64,000 nt of DNA, taken from NCBI GenBank assembly GCA_963833605.1, contig CAWHYZ010000019.1, forward strand, positions 1 through 64,000, written 5' to 3'. The notes beneath the pieces were generated by a model, which saw nothing but the letters and a program-made list of their open reading frames with translations, was not told the origin of the DNA and did not search any database. Shown here in pieces: positions 54,027 through 64,000 of the stretch; position 1 is the stretch's first letter; each line of letters starts with the position of its first letter. This DNA comes from JAFAXD01 sp963833605. GTDB lineage: Bacteria > Pseudomonadota > Alphaproteobacteria > Rhizobiales > Xanthobacteraceae. A program made the position numbers and the translations under genes.

Positions 54027-54956
54027 ATGAACTATTCCCGCAGGGTGTTGCGAATTTGTCGCTTTGCGACCGGCATTTGGACGTGCGCGCGGCTGTCGCG
54101 CGCATGTTTTCCCTTGCTGGTCGTGCTGTCCGCAGCATTCGCCGTCGCGCCGCTGGCGCAGCCGGCGCCGCGTGCGGATGCCGCTGACGTCCAGCAGCTT
54201 GCATTCATCCCACTGCCAAATCTTGGCATTTCGATGCGCACGTTGATCGTGCGCCCGGCCCGTACGGGTCCATTGCCACTGGTTGTAATCAATCATGCAT
54301 CGACCGAAAGCGCGGAGCGACGCGCCGACATGCCGGAGCCGCGTTACGCGGCGCTGACGCATTGGTTTTCCGATCGTGGCTATTTGGTGGCATTGCCCCA
54401 GCGGCCCGGTCACGGCCGCACCGGGGGGCCCTATGCGGAGGACCAGGGCGGTTGCGACGACGCCGACTACCTGCGCGCCGGAAACGGCGCGGCGGCGAGT
54501 ATCGAAGCGGCGCTCGCCGATTTGCTCAAGCGGCCGGATGTGCGCAAGACCGGCGCGATCGTCGTGGGGCACTCGGCCGGCGGATGGGGCGCGCTCGCGC
54601 TTGCGAGTCGCAACCCGCGCGGCGTCGCCGCGATCATCAACTTTGCCGGCGGCCGCGGCGGCCGCTCGTTCGACCACGCCAACAACAACTGTGCGCCCGA
54701 ACGCCTGATCGCCGCCGCGCGCTTGTTCGGCTCAACCGCGCGGATTCCGACGCTGTGGATCTATGCGGAGAACGACAGCTATTTTGCACCCTGGCTCGTG
54801 CGCCGAATGGCCGAGGCCTGGCGCACGGGCGGCGGACCGCTCGAGCTCGCGCTGCTGCCGGCATTCGGCCTCGAAGGCCATCAACTCGCGGAGGCAGACG
54901 ACGGGGCGACGGTATGGGGACCGGTGGTCGCGGGCTTTCTGGCGAAGCTGAAGTGA
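54027..54956 (+). CDS. secreted alpha/beta hydrolase (dienelactone hydrolase-like)
   Basis: A 309-residue protein with an N-terminal export signal (FPLLVVLSAAFAVAPLAQ) and an alpha/beta hydrolase fold. The nucleophile elbow is GHSAGG (VVGHSAGGWGALAL), the acid is in YAENDSYF (Asp), and the final His is in LEGHQL. The upstream in-frame ATG at 53946 would bury the signal peptide; ATG 54027 is the likelier start, although no ribosome site stands out. Substrate unknown; probably a periplasmic esterase. Confidence 0.82.
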   Translation: MNYSRRVLRICRFATGIWTCARLSRACFPLLVVLSAAFAVAPLAQPAPRADAADVQQLAFIPLPNLGISMRTLIVRPARTGPLPLVVINHASTESAERRADMPEPRYAALTHWFSDRGYLVALPQRPGHGRTGGPYAEDQGGCDDADYLRAGNGAAASIEAALADLLKRPDVRKTGAIVVGHSAGGWGALALASRNPRGVAAIINFAGGRGGRSFDHANNNCAPERLIAAARLFGSTARIPTLWIYAENDSYFAPWLVRRMAEAWRTGGGPLELALLPAFGLEGHQLAEADDGATVWGPVVAGFLAKLK

Positions 54957-54960
54957 GGCT

Positions 54961-55033
54961 GTAGGATGGGTTGAGCGCAGCGAAACCCATCGCGCTGTGG
55001 AGATGGGTTTCGCAAGAGCTCAACCCATCCTAC
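54961..55033. repeat. dispersed GTAG...CTAC palindrome, copy 2
   Basis: The left arm GTAGGATGGGTTGAGC and the right arm GCTCAACCCATCCTAC pair fully; the inner AAACCCAT/ATGGGTTT adds a second stem. It lies between two convergent genes, five bases after the hydrolase stop and eight before the typA stop, where it could stop both transcripts. Confidence 0.85.
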
Positions 55034-55040
55034 AAATCAC

Positions 55041-56864
<1,824 letters not shown>

Positions 56865-57078
56865 GTTGGTTCCGGAAAGCGAATCGCGGGCCTTTCAGCC
56901 CGCGTGTTGCAGCGCAATATAGTGACGAAAGCGCGCGAAGCAATGGGTCCAGGGACCCTTCATAGTCGCGAATGTGTCATCACCGCGGTGCTTGCGCGGA
57001 TATTTGCCTCCCGGCGTTTTTCTGGAATTCTCCGCCATCCTGCGCTTTGAAACCCGCCCCCCTTCAAGGAGAAGCCTC

Positions 57079-58332
57079 ATGGACCCCCTCTCTCGACGCG
57101 GCGTGCTCGCGGCGGCCGCTGCCGGCACGGTTGCAACCGCTGCGGCGGCGAGCGCTGCGACTTTCGGCAACCCGGACGAGCCGCCGCAAGGCCAGATCAA
57201 CACCACTGGCAACCCGTCGAGCTTCACCGACCCCGGGCCGCAGAACCCGGCTCTGGCATCGCAGTTTCCGAGCGCGTTTTCGCCGCCACCGACCAACGTC
57301 GGCGACATGCCGATGTTCTGGTCGACCTTCAACAATGCGCCACGGCGAATTCAGAACGGCGGCTGGGCGAGGCAGGTCACCCAGTCCGACTTTCAGATCG
57401 CGGAGGAGATTTCCGGCGTCAACATGCGACTCACCCGCGGCGGCATCCGCGAACTGCACTGGCATCAGGCGGCGGAATGGGCCTACGTCACCAAGGGGGC
57501 GGTGCGCGTTACGACGATCGACACGGCCGGCCGCTCCAATGTCGAGGATGTGGGCGAAGGCGGACTGTGGTACTTCCCGACCGGCTTGCCGCACTCGCTG
57601 CAGGGCATCGGCGAGGACGGGGCTGAGTTCATCCTCGCATTCGATGACGGCCGCCAGACCGAGTACAACACGCTGCTCGTTACCGACTGGATTGCACACA
57701 CGCCGCCTAACATCTTAGCGGAGAATTTCGGCGTGCCGGCCGAGGCGTTCGCAAAGATTCCGCTGCACCAGCTCTACATCTTCCAGGGCCAGATGCCGGG
57801 CCCGCTCGCGGAGGAACAGGCGCAGGCGGCCGCAGGCGCTGGACGCATGCCGAATCCATCGACCTTCGCGCTGGCCAGCATGCCGCCGACCCGCAAGACC
57901 GCCGGCGGCGAGGTCCGGATTGCCGACAGCACAAACTTCAAAGCTTCGGTGACGATCGCGGCGGCGCTGGTGCGGGTCTATCCGGGCGGCCTGCGCGAGA
58001 TGCATTGGCATCCGAATGCGGACGAATGGCAGTACTACATCTCGGGCGAGGCCACGATGACCGTGTTCAACGTCGGGCCTCGCGCCGTGACCCAGAACTT
58101 CAAGCCGGGCGATATCGGGTATGTAAAGAAATCCCTCGGCCACTACATCAAGAACACCGGCAACACCGACTTAGTGTTTCTGGAGATCTTCCGTGCGCCC
58201 CAGTTCGAGGATGTGTCGCTGTCCGATTGGCTGGCGCATACGCCGCGATCCATGGTCGCCCAGACGCTCAACATGGATCCATCGGTCATTGCCAAATTCC
58301 CGAGCAACAAACCGGAAATCGTGCCGGAGTAG
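57079..58332 (+). CDS. exported bicupin, oxalate decarboxylase-like
   Basis: A 417-residue protein with a twin-arginine signal (SRRGVLAAAAAG) and two cupin domains. The first has ELHWHQAAEWAY (H, H, E) and GLPHSLQ (fourth His); the second has EMHWHPNADEWQY and SLGHYIK, so both metal sites are complete. This is the pattern of manganese-dependent oxalate decarboxylases, which turn oxalate into formate and CO2. No SENS-type lid motif was confirmed by eye, so oxalate oxidase or another substrate remains possible. ATG 57079 follows AAGGAG. The Tat signal suggests the folded metalloenzyme is exported. Confidence 0.9.
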   Translation: MDPLSRRGVLAAAAAGTVATAAAASAATFGNPDEPPQGQINTTGNPSSFTDPGPQNPALASQFPSAFSPPPTNVGDMPMFWSTFNNAPRRIQNGGWARQVTQSDFQIAEEISGVNMRLTRGGIRELHWHQAAEWAYVTKGAVRVTTIDTAGRSNVEDVGEGGLWYFPTGLPHSLQGIGEDGAEFILAFDDGRQTEYNTLLVTDWIAHTPPNILAENFGVPAEAFAKIPLHQLYIFQGQMPGPLAEEQAQAAAGAGRMPNPSTFALASMPPTRKTAGGEVRIADSTNFKASVTIAAALVRVYPGGLREMHWHPNADEWQYYISGEATMTVFNVGPRAVTQNFKPGDIGYVKKSLGHYIKNTGNTDLVFLEIFRAPQFEDVSLSDWLAHTPRSMVAQTLNMDPSVIAKFPSNKPEIVPE

Positions 58333-58352
58333 TGTAGGACAGGCCGAAGCGC

Positions 58353-58425
58353 GTAGGATGGGTCGAGCGCCAGCGAAACCCATCATGGCGGCCGGTGGGT
58401 TTCGCTGGCGCTCAACCCACCCTAC
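58353..58425. repeat. dispersed GTAG...CTAC palindrome, copy 3
   Basis: The left arm GTAGGATGGGTCGAGCGCCA pairs with a right arm ending TGGCGCTCAACCCACCCTAC. It lies 21 bases beyond the bicupin stop and could terminate it. Confidence 0.85.
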
Positions 58426-58845
58426 AGTCCTGGCATCATGGGCGCTGATTTTGACAGGACGCTAACAGGGCAGGGCGGCCGGCCGGAATGTCGGCGGGGC
58501 GAGGAGCGACGCCGGACAATGCAAAATCCGAGCATTCCGCTACATGTGAGACGGGTCCCTTAGGTCTCCCGCCAAATTCCTCATCTAGGGCCTTTCTAAT
58601 GGAAAAAAGTACTTATTTTACAATATGTTGCCATAGATGAGGAAATCCGCGTCCGACTCTCATCTAGGAGCCTCCGACTCTCATCTAGGGCCCTTCGCCT
58701 CATCAATGCCCGTCAGTCCAGCCGGAACCGGCCGGCCCCACATAACGAGGGCATTGCGATCGCCCGGCCGCCACAAGGCAAGGACGATGTTCCAAAGCTT
58801 TTTGAACCACCTTCGCATTCGTGAATCTATGGCTGGTTCAGCGTT
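58426..58845. other. 420-base gene-poor stretch with an AT-rich block and short repeats
   Basis: No gene is supported. An AT-rich patch at 58601-58630 stands out. At 58652-58693 a 21-base unit (TCCGACTCTCATCTAGGAGCC) occurs twice in tandem, and CCTCATCTAGGG is found again at 58579. AGATGAGG at 58635-58642 is inverted to that core. A 70-codon frame at 58637-58849 on the plus strand is built from the repeats and is not trusted. Confidence 0.5.
58652..58693 (+). repeat. two tandem copies of a 21-base unit
   Basis: TCCGACTCTCATCTAGGAGCC is followed at once by the same unit with two changes near the end (GGGCCC). A partial third copy lies at 58578-58592. Confidence 0.75.
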
Positions 58846-60138
58846 CTAATACTTGTGGCTGATCGGCAATTCCTCGGCCGGGAACAGCGTGATCACGCGA
58901 CAGCCCTTGTCGGTGACCACGACCTCCTCCTCGATGCGCGCCGCCGAGTAGCCGTCGGTCGCCGGACAATAGGTCTCGAGCGCGAACACCATGCCCTCCT
59001 TGATCTCGGTCGGATGGGTGAGCGAGATCACCCGCGAGATGATCGGCCGCTCATGCAGCGCGAGCCCGAGGCCGTGGCCGAACTGCAGGCCGAACGCCGA
59101 CATCTCGTCCGGAAAACCGAATTCCTCCGCCTTCGGCCACACGCTGCAGACGCGGTCGGTGGAGACGCCCGGCTTGATCAGATCGATCGCGCAATCCAGC
59201 CATTCGCGCGCCCGCTTGTAGGCGTCGTGCTGCACCGGCGTGGCGCGACCGACATTGAAGGTGCGGTAGTAGCAGGTGCGGTAGCCCATGAACGCCTGCA
59301 GAATATCGAAGAACGCCTGGTCGCCCGGGCGCAGCATGCGGTCGGTGAAATTGTGCGGATGCGGGTTGCAGCGCTCGCCCGAGATCGCGTTGATCGCCTC
59401 GACGTCGTCGGAGCCGTTGCGATAGAGGAACTCGTTGACCTTGGCGACGATGTCGTTCTCGCGCACGCCGGGCTTGAGCTCCTCGTGAATCAGGTGATAG
59501 GCGCCGTCCACCATGGCGGCGGCGCGGTTGAGCAGCGCGATCTCGTCGGCGGATTTGATCTCGCGCGCCTCCAGCATCACCTGCTGGCCGTCGGCGACCG
59601 TGAGACCGGCATTCTGCAGTTCAAACATCATCGGCGGTTCGATGATATCGACCCCTATGGGCATGTCGGCGACGCCGGCCTCGCGGATCAAGGAGGCGAT
59701 CTCCTCGGCGTGGCGCTTCATCAGCCCGAACGCCGGGTTGACGGTGCCGCGCAGCCCGATCAAGCCGGCCTTGCAGTTCTCGGGCGCGAGCCAGGGCGTG
59801 TAGAGCTTGTGGTGCACGGCGGCGGAGCCGAAGTCCCACAGGATCGGCTCGCCGGTGCGCGTGAGCAGCGCCCAGCGCGAAAGCTTGTCGCGCTCCCACT
59901 CGCCGATCTTGGTCGACGTGACGTAGCGGATGTTGTTCACGTCGAACACCAGCAGCGCGCCGAGGTCGGAATTCTCCAGCGCCTGTTTGACGCGGGAGAG
60001 CCGATAGCGGTGCAGGCGGCGGTAATCGACCCGTTCCTCGAAGTCGACCCCCATGATGCCGAGCGCCGGCAGGGCGCGCCCCCAGTTGAAGCGCGGGTTG
60101 ATGTCCTCGGCGCGAATTTCGTGGGCTTTCTGTTCCAT
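58846..60138 (-). CDS. M24-fold protein, Xaa-Pro peptidase/DddP-like
   Basis: A 430-residue pita-bread-fold protein. The N-terminal domain has RYRLSRVKQALENSDLGALL and FDVNNIRYVTST; the M24 domain has FGHGLGLALHE, FALETYCP and ARIEEEVVVT. The His and both Glu ligands are kept, but the second Asp of the metal site is not seen: the region reads GYRTCYYRTF. The N-terminal pattern recalls DddP, an M24-fold DMSP lyase, though that is only a resemblance. ATG 60138 has AAGGAG nine bases upstream. A metE-type gene lies upstream on the same strand. Confidence 0.85.
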   Translation of the reverse strand: MEQKAHEIRAEDINPRFNWGRALPALGIMGVDFEERVDYRRLHRYRLSRVKQALENSDLGALLVFDVNNIRYVTSTKIGEWERDKLSRWALLTRTGEPILWDFGSAAVHHKLYTPWLAPENCKAGLIGLRGTVNPAFGLMKRHAEEIASLIREAGVADMPIGVDIIEPPMMFELQNAGLTVADGQQVMLEAREIKSADEIALLNRAAAMVDGAYHLIHEELKPGVRENDIVAKVNEFLYRNGSDDVEAINAISGERCNPHPHNFTDRMLRPGDQAFFDILQAFMGYRTCYYRTFNVGRATPVQHDAYKRAREWLDCAIDLIKPGVSTDRVCSVWPKAEEFGFPDEMSAFGLQFGHGLGLALHERPIISRVISLTHPTEIKEGMVFALETYCPATDGYSAARIEEEVVVTDKGCRVITLFPAEELPISHKY

Positions 60139-60288
60139 GGCCGGCTCCTTGGGGCGTGCAGATCGTGATGCGGAGTATATCCCGTGTCCCGGGCACAGCG
60201 CAGCACGAAGTGATGCGCTGCAGGCGCCGACGGTCACGGGCGCGTTGTGCTTTCAGCAGTCCCGGTGCGTCCGCGACCCGCGTCAAAT

Positions 60289-61456
60289 CTAAGCCGCGCT
60301 TTTCTTCCCCCATAGCCGTGCCGAAGCCAAGTCGGCGCCGTCACGCAACGCACGCAGCTTGAGCCACACCGCCGGCTCGATCACCCATTCGCGGTTGGTG
60401 AAGGTGCCAAAGCCACAATCGGTCGAGGCAATCACGCGCTCGCGCGCGCCGACCGCGGCGACCGCGTCCTCGATCCGGCGGGCGACCACCTCCGGGTGCT
60501 CGACGAAATTACTGGTGGTCTCGATCACGCCCGGAATCAGCAGCATGTGGCTCGGCAGCGGATGCTGCCGGAACGCGGCGTATTCGTGGGCGTGGCGCGG
60601 GATTGGAGAATTCGATCGAGAGCGCGCCGACGTTGGCCCCGTAGAGCGCCGGCAGGATGCTGGCGAGCGGGACGTCGTAGATGTGCGGGCCTTCCCAGTT
60701 GCCATAGCAGACATGCAGCCGCACGCGCTCACGCGGAATGCCCTCGATGCCCTTGTTGATCGCCGCGACCTGCAGCTCGCAGGCCTTGATGAAGTCGCGG
60801 TCGGAAAGATCGCGATGCATCATGGTGCGGTCCATGGCGAGGTCGGGCGCGTCGATCTGCAGCACGAGCCCGGCACGATGGATCGCCTGGTATTCCTTCT
60901 TCATCTCACGCGCGAGGGCGTTGAGATAGGCTTCGTGCGAATCATAATACGCGTTCAGCATGGTCGACGAAATGATGCCGGGCGAAGCCGCGGTCATGAA
61001 CATTTCGGCGAATGCGTTGCCGGCGATCGTCTTGAAGCGCGCGATCTCGGCCTCGATGTCCTTGGTGTCCTTGTAGTGGATCTCGGCCTGTGCCTCGGGA
61101 GCATTCTGCTGTTTGCTCACCAGCGGAAAGCGCCGCATCAACGAAGCCACCAGCTCGGGAAACTCCTCGAACTCGCGGCCGCGCCGCCGCTTCGAGACGC
61201 CGGCAAATCCGGTCATACGCTGCGGCACATAGGTCTGGAAGCCGACGCGCTGTTGCTCGCCGTCGTTGCCGATGTCGATGCCGGCCTTTTTTTGCTGCTC
61301 GACCACATGGCGAACCGCCTTGTCCATCTCGGTCGCCATTTCGGCTGCGTCAAAGGTCTCGCCGGCTTCGCGGCGAACCAGCAGGTCGGATAGTTTTTCG
61401 TTACGCGGCAGGCTGCCGACATGGGTGGTGAGAATGCGGTCCCGGCTGGTGATCAT
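60289..61456 (-). pseudogene. MetE C-terminal-type (cobalamin-independent methionine synthase II family) protein, frameshifted
   Basis: The protein begins MITSRDRILTTHVGSLPRN at ATG 61456, preceded by GGAG. It follows the family through QIDAPDLAMDRTMMHRD, the zinc motif LHVCYGNWEGP (His, Cys) and SIEFSNP (Glu), where the frame is lost near base 60598. One base out of step, it continues RHAHEYAAFRQHPLP, IPGVIETTSNFVEHPEVV and the fourth zinc ligand in STDCGFGTF, to the stop at 60289. Rejoined it is about 388 residues, standard for this group. These single-domain proteins are related to the catalytic half of MetE and may use methyl donors other than folate. Confidence 0.8.
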
Positions 61457-61586
61457 GGGAGCTCCGAACACATGAAAGCTGGTGGGAGCACAGCATAGCC
61501 GGATTGTATCCGCCGTGCAGCATGCCGGGCTGGCATGGGGCTGATAACTGCATCAGGGCGTAGCTGACGCAAAAAAAGCGCAGCTG

Positions 61587-62555
61587 TTACTTGTGCTTCT
61601 GCTTCAGCACCTGCACCGAAAAATACTCATCCGCGTCGACATAGACCGCGATCGGCTCCCAGCCGGCGCCGCGCGCGAGCGCGCTGAATGATTTGAGCGT
61701 GAATTTGTAGCTGTTTTCGGTGTGGATGGTCTCCCCGGCCCGAAAGTCGAAGGTCTTGCCGGCAACGTGCACCTTCTGACGCTTGCGGCTCGCCAGATAG
61801 ACCTCGATGCGGCCGCGCTCCCGGTTGTAGCAGGCGTGGTGCTCAAACGCGGCGAGGTCGAAGTCGCCATGGAGTTCGCGATTGATGCGCGCCAGGAGAT
61901 TGAGATTGAATTTGGCGGTGACGCCGGCGGCGTCATTGTAGGCGACGTGCAGGACACCTGGATCCTTGACGAGATCGGCGCCAATGATCAGCAGCGCATC
62001 TCGTCCGAGAATACGCCCGGCGTTGCGAAGAAGGTCGGTCGCCTCGTGCGGCTCGAAATTGCCGACGGTCGAACCCGGGAAAAATCCCACACAGGGGTGT
62101 TTGCGCAGCGCCGGCGGCAGCTCGAACGGTTTCGTGAAATCGGCCGCCACCGGATAGACCTCGACCCGCGGAATATCGCGCCCGAGCTTTGCGGCTTCGT
62201 TGCCCAGAAATTCTGCGCTGATATCGACCGGAACGTAGGCACTGATCTGCGGGGCCGCCTCAAGCAAGATCTTCGCCTTGGTGGCCGAGCCGGCGCCAAG
62301 CTCGATCAGCGCGCTGTCGCGCGGGATGAGTGCCGCAATCGCAGGCGCGTTGTCGCGCAGGATTTTCAGCTCGGTACGCGTCAGATAGTACTCGGGCAGC
62401 CGCGTGATCTCTTCGAACAGTTGCGAGCCCGTCTCGTCGTAGAAGTATTTCGGCAGCAGCCGCTTCGGGTTGGCGGACAGTCCGGCAGTCACGTCGGCCG
62501 CGAATTGCTCGGTCGCTTGGTCGCGTGGTGCGGGACGCAGGGCTCGCACGGTCAT
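61587..62555 (-). CDS. egtD: L-histidine N-alpha-methyltransferase
   Basis: A 322-residue SAM-dependent enzyme of the EgtD family (Methyltransf_33): LLPKYFYDETGSQLFEEI, RLPEYYLTRTELKIL, LIELGAGSATKAKILLEA (SAM site) and GFFPGSTVGNFEP. It trimethylates histidine to hercynine, the first step of ergothioneine synthesis. ATG 62555 begins MTVRALRPAPRDQ; another in-frame start upstream overlaps egtB. It lies 52 bases downstream of egtB on the same strand, and the length is normal. Confidence 0.96.
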   Translation of the reverse strand: MTVRALRPAPRDQATEQFAADVTAGLSANPKRLLPKYFYDETGSQLFEEITRLPEYYLTRTELKILRDNAPAIAALIPRDSALIELGAGSATKAKILLEAAPQISAYVPVDISAEFLGNEAAKLGRDIPRVEVYPVAADFTKPFELPPALRKHPCVGFFPGSTVGNFEPHEATDLLRNAGRILGRDALLIIGADLVKDPGVLHVAYNDAAGVTAKFNLNLLARINRELHGDFDLAAFEHHACYNRERGRIEVYLASRKRQKVHVAGKTFDFRAGETIHTENSYKFTLKSFSALARGAGWEPIAVYVDADEYFSVQVLKQKHK

Positions 62556-62607
62556 TTTGGGTTCCGTTTGTTGGGTTGTTTTGTTGAGCGCTGGCTTTCG
62601 GCCCACG

Positions 62608-63849
62608 TCAGGCGGGAAAATCGGCCAAGCGCAAACCGGTAAACTGCCACCGCGCCGGCGGGTAGAAGAAATTTCGGTAGCTTAGGTGGGCATGGCCTTC
62701 CGGCGTCGCAAGCGAGGAGCCGCGCAACACCATCTGGTTGACCATGAACTTTCCGTTGTATTCGCCGATTGCCCCTGCCGGCGCCTGATAGCCGGGGTAT
62801 GGCAGGTAGGCGCTGCGCGTCCATTGCCATACGATTCCAAAGACATCGCCGATCTCGCCGGCGCGCGCGGCGACTTCCCATTCGGCTTCGCTCGGCAGGT
62901 CCTTTCCGGCGAAACGCGCGAACGCATCGGCTTCGTAATAGCTGATGTGACAAACCGGCGCACCCGTGTCCACCGGCCGCAGGCCGGCAAGCGTCATGAC
63001 AAACCATTCGCCGTCGATCTCACGCCAGTAGCCCGGCGCCGTCCAGCCCTCGGCCTCGGCGCTCGCCCAGCCGTCGGAGAGCCAAAGCGAAGGGGTCGTG
63101 TAGCCGCCTTCGCGCATGAAGGCGAGCCACTCGCCGTTGGTGACAAGGCTGCGTGCAAGGCGCACCGGTCCGACCAGGGTGCGATGCGCCGGGCGCTCAT
63201 TGTCGAAATGAAAGCCAACCCCATCGTGCCCGATCGTGTGGATGCCCTCGATCAGCTCGACGTAGCCGCTGCGCTGCTCCAAGGCGGGCCAGTGCCATTG
63301 CGGATCATAGGCAGGCGCGATCGGGTTCAGGGAAAACGCATGCAGGATATCGGTGATCAGCAATTCCTGGTGTTGCTGCTCATGATTGAGGCCGAGCTCG
63401 ATCAACGAAACGATCTGCGGAAGTTCGGCTTTCGTGGCCTGGTCGAGCAGGCGTTCAACCGCCGCATCGACGTGCGCCCGATAGGCCGCGATCTGCTCCG
63501 AGCTAGGCCGGGTGAGCAGGCCGCGCATTGGCCGTGCGTGACGCGGTCCGGCGGCGACGTAGTACGAATTGAACAGAAATGCGAAGTCCTGATCGAAGAT
63601 CTGATAGTTCTTCAGGTGCGGGACCAGCACGAACTGCTCGAAGAACCAGGTCGTATGGGCGCGGTGCCATTTGGTCGGACTGGCGTCCGCCATGGATTGC
63701 ACCATCTGGTCTTCGGGCGACAGGCGCGCCGCGCGACGATCCGTTTCCGTACGCACGGTGCGGAAGGTGTTACGCCACCGGGCGCGCTCGTCGGGGGGCG
63801 GGGCAGGCACACGGGTGGCGGCGAGTTGGCGAGTAACCGTGCCACTCAT
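62608..63849 (-). CDS. egtB: ergothioneine biosynthesis protein EgtB (hercynine sulfoxide synthase)
   Basis: A 413-residue iron enzyme with an N-terminal DinB-like domain whose ligands are seen in TKWHRAHTTWFFE (H62, H65) and NHEQQHQE (H156, H160), and a C-terminal FGE-sulfatase domain (WEVAARAGEIGDVFGIVWQ to GNFFYPPARWQFTGLRL). It joins hercynine with cysteine or gamma-glutamylcysteine and oxygen. ATG 63849 has GGGAG six bases upstream. egtD follows; no egtC or egtE is in the window, so later steps are coded elsewhere or use other enzymes. Confidence 0.95.
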   Translation of the reverse strand: MSGTVTRQLAATRVPAPPPDERARWRNTFRTVRTETDRRAARLSPEDQMVQSMADASPTKWHRAHTTWFFEQFVLVPHLKNYQIFDQDFAFLFNSYYVAAGPRHARPMRGLLTRPSSEQIAAYRAHVDAAVERLLDQATKAELPQIVSLIELGLNHEQQHQELLITDILHAFSLNPIAPAYDPQWHWPALEQRSGYVELIEGIHTIGHDGVGFHFDNERPAHRTLVGPVRLARSLVTNGEWLAFMREGGYTTPSLWLSDGWASAEAEGWTAPGYWREIDGEWFVMTLAGLRPVDTGAPVCHISYYEADAFARFAGKDLPSEAEWEVAARAGEIGDVFGIVWQWTRSAYLPYPGYQAPAGAIGEYNGKFMVNQMVLRGSSLATPEGHAHLSYRNFFYPPARWQFTGLRLADFPA

Positions 63850-64000
63850 GATCAGCTCCCGAGCCTGCAACACATTTACCGGCAAACCGACGCAGCAGTG
63901 GACCACAGGGCAGGCTCAAAGGCGAGGCTCATGGTGCCTCAATACTCTGTGAAAGCCCCACCTGACGCTTAACGCCGGAAACCGGGATTCGATCCATCTT

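Noticed and set aside
58637..58849. A plus-strand 70-codon frame
   Set aside because: Its first part is a translation of the 21-base repeat and it runs into the end of the M24 gene; no family likeness.

Overview
The window is about 64 kb of uniformly GC-rich DNA. Its gene content (orphan Bug/TctC periplasmic binding proteins, CoxMSL-like molybdenum hydroxylase, ergothioneine genes, short extragenic palindromes such as TGTCATTGCCCGCG...) suggests a chromosomal segment of an alphaproteobacterium, most likely of the Bradyrhizobium/Nitrobacteraceae/Xanthobacteraceae group. The taxonomic call is inference from gene family mix and repeat style, not from a marker search.

Layout. 1-4.9 kb: a frameshifted GFA-domain gene, a frameshifted DUF4118/HisKA_2 sensor kinase, a medium-chain dehydrogenase, a TauD-type dioxygenase and a Bug protein. 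4.9-12.8 kb: a decayed accessory patch with two long palindromes, an IS30-family element, an IS110-family transposase, remnants of two unrelated ABC substrate-binding proteins, a KdpD-like sensor without kinase domain, a PtsN (EIIA) remnant and a glutaminase-STAS-cNMP gene broken by a stop and a frameshift. 13.1-34.8 kb: a catabolic region. It holds a tight Bug-UbiD-molybdenum hydroxylase (M, S, L subunits) operon facing a LivK-CoxG-like pair, an LLM-flavoenzyme/GMC pair, a Bug/LLM pair, and an operon-like run DUF4396-GMC-GMC-SDR-MBL-flavin reductase facing another Bug gene. 34.8-44 kb: a complete OMF-MFP-RND-RND (MdtABC/MuxABC-type) efflux operon. 44.3-45.2 kb: bacterioferritin and its ferredoxin.

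45.4-64 kb is a mosaic of core and conserved genes: a DUF1932 dehydrogenase, TerB protein, frameshifted SDR, glutamine amidotransferase, two M24-fold proteins with altered metal sites, an MFS transporter, tRNA-Ala(CGC), yggT-yggU-folD, a GNAT enzyme, an alpha/beta hydrolase, typA, a bicupin, a frameshifted MetE C-terminal-type enzyme, and egtB-egtD for ergothioneine. Three copies of one long GTAG...CTAC palindrome sit in gene ends at 19.7, 55.0 and 58.4 kb.

How it fits together: the middle third reads as uptake and oxidation of small organic acids or alcohols. Bug proteins would bind carboxylates outside the membrane. UbiD would decarboxylate, the molybdenum enzyme hydroxylate, and GMC, LLM, SDR and MBL enzymes oxidise or hydrolyse intermediates. 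The substrates cannot be named from sequence alone. Five otherwise conserved genes carry single-base frame disruptions, so either this assembly has indel errors or several genes here are really being lost.
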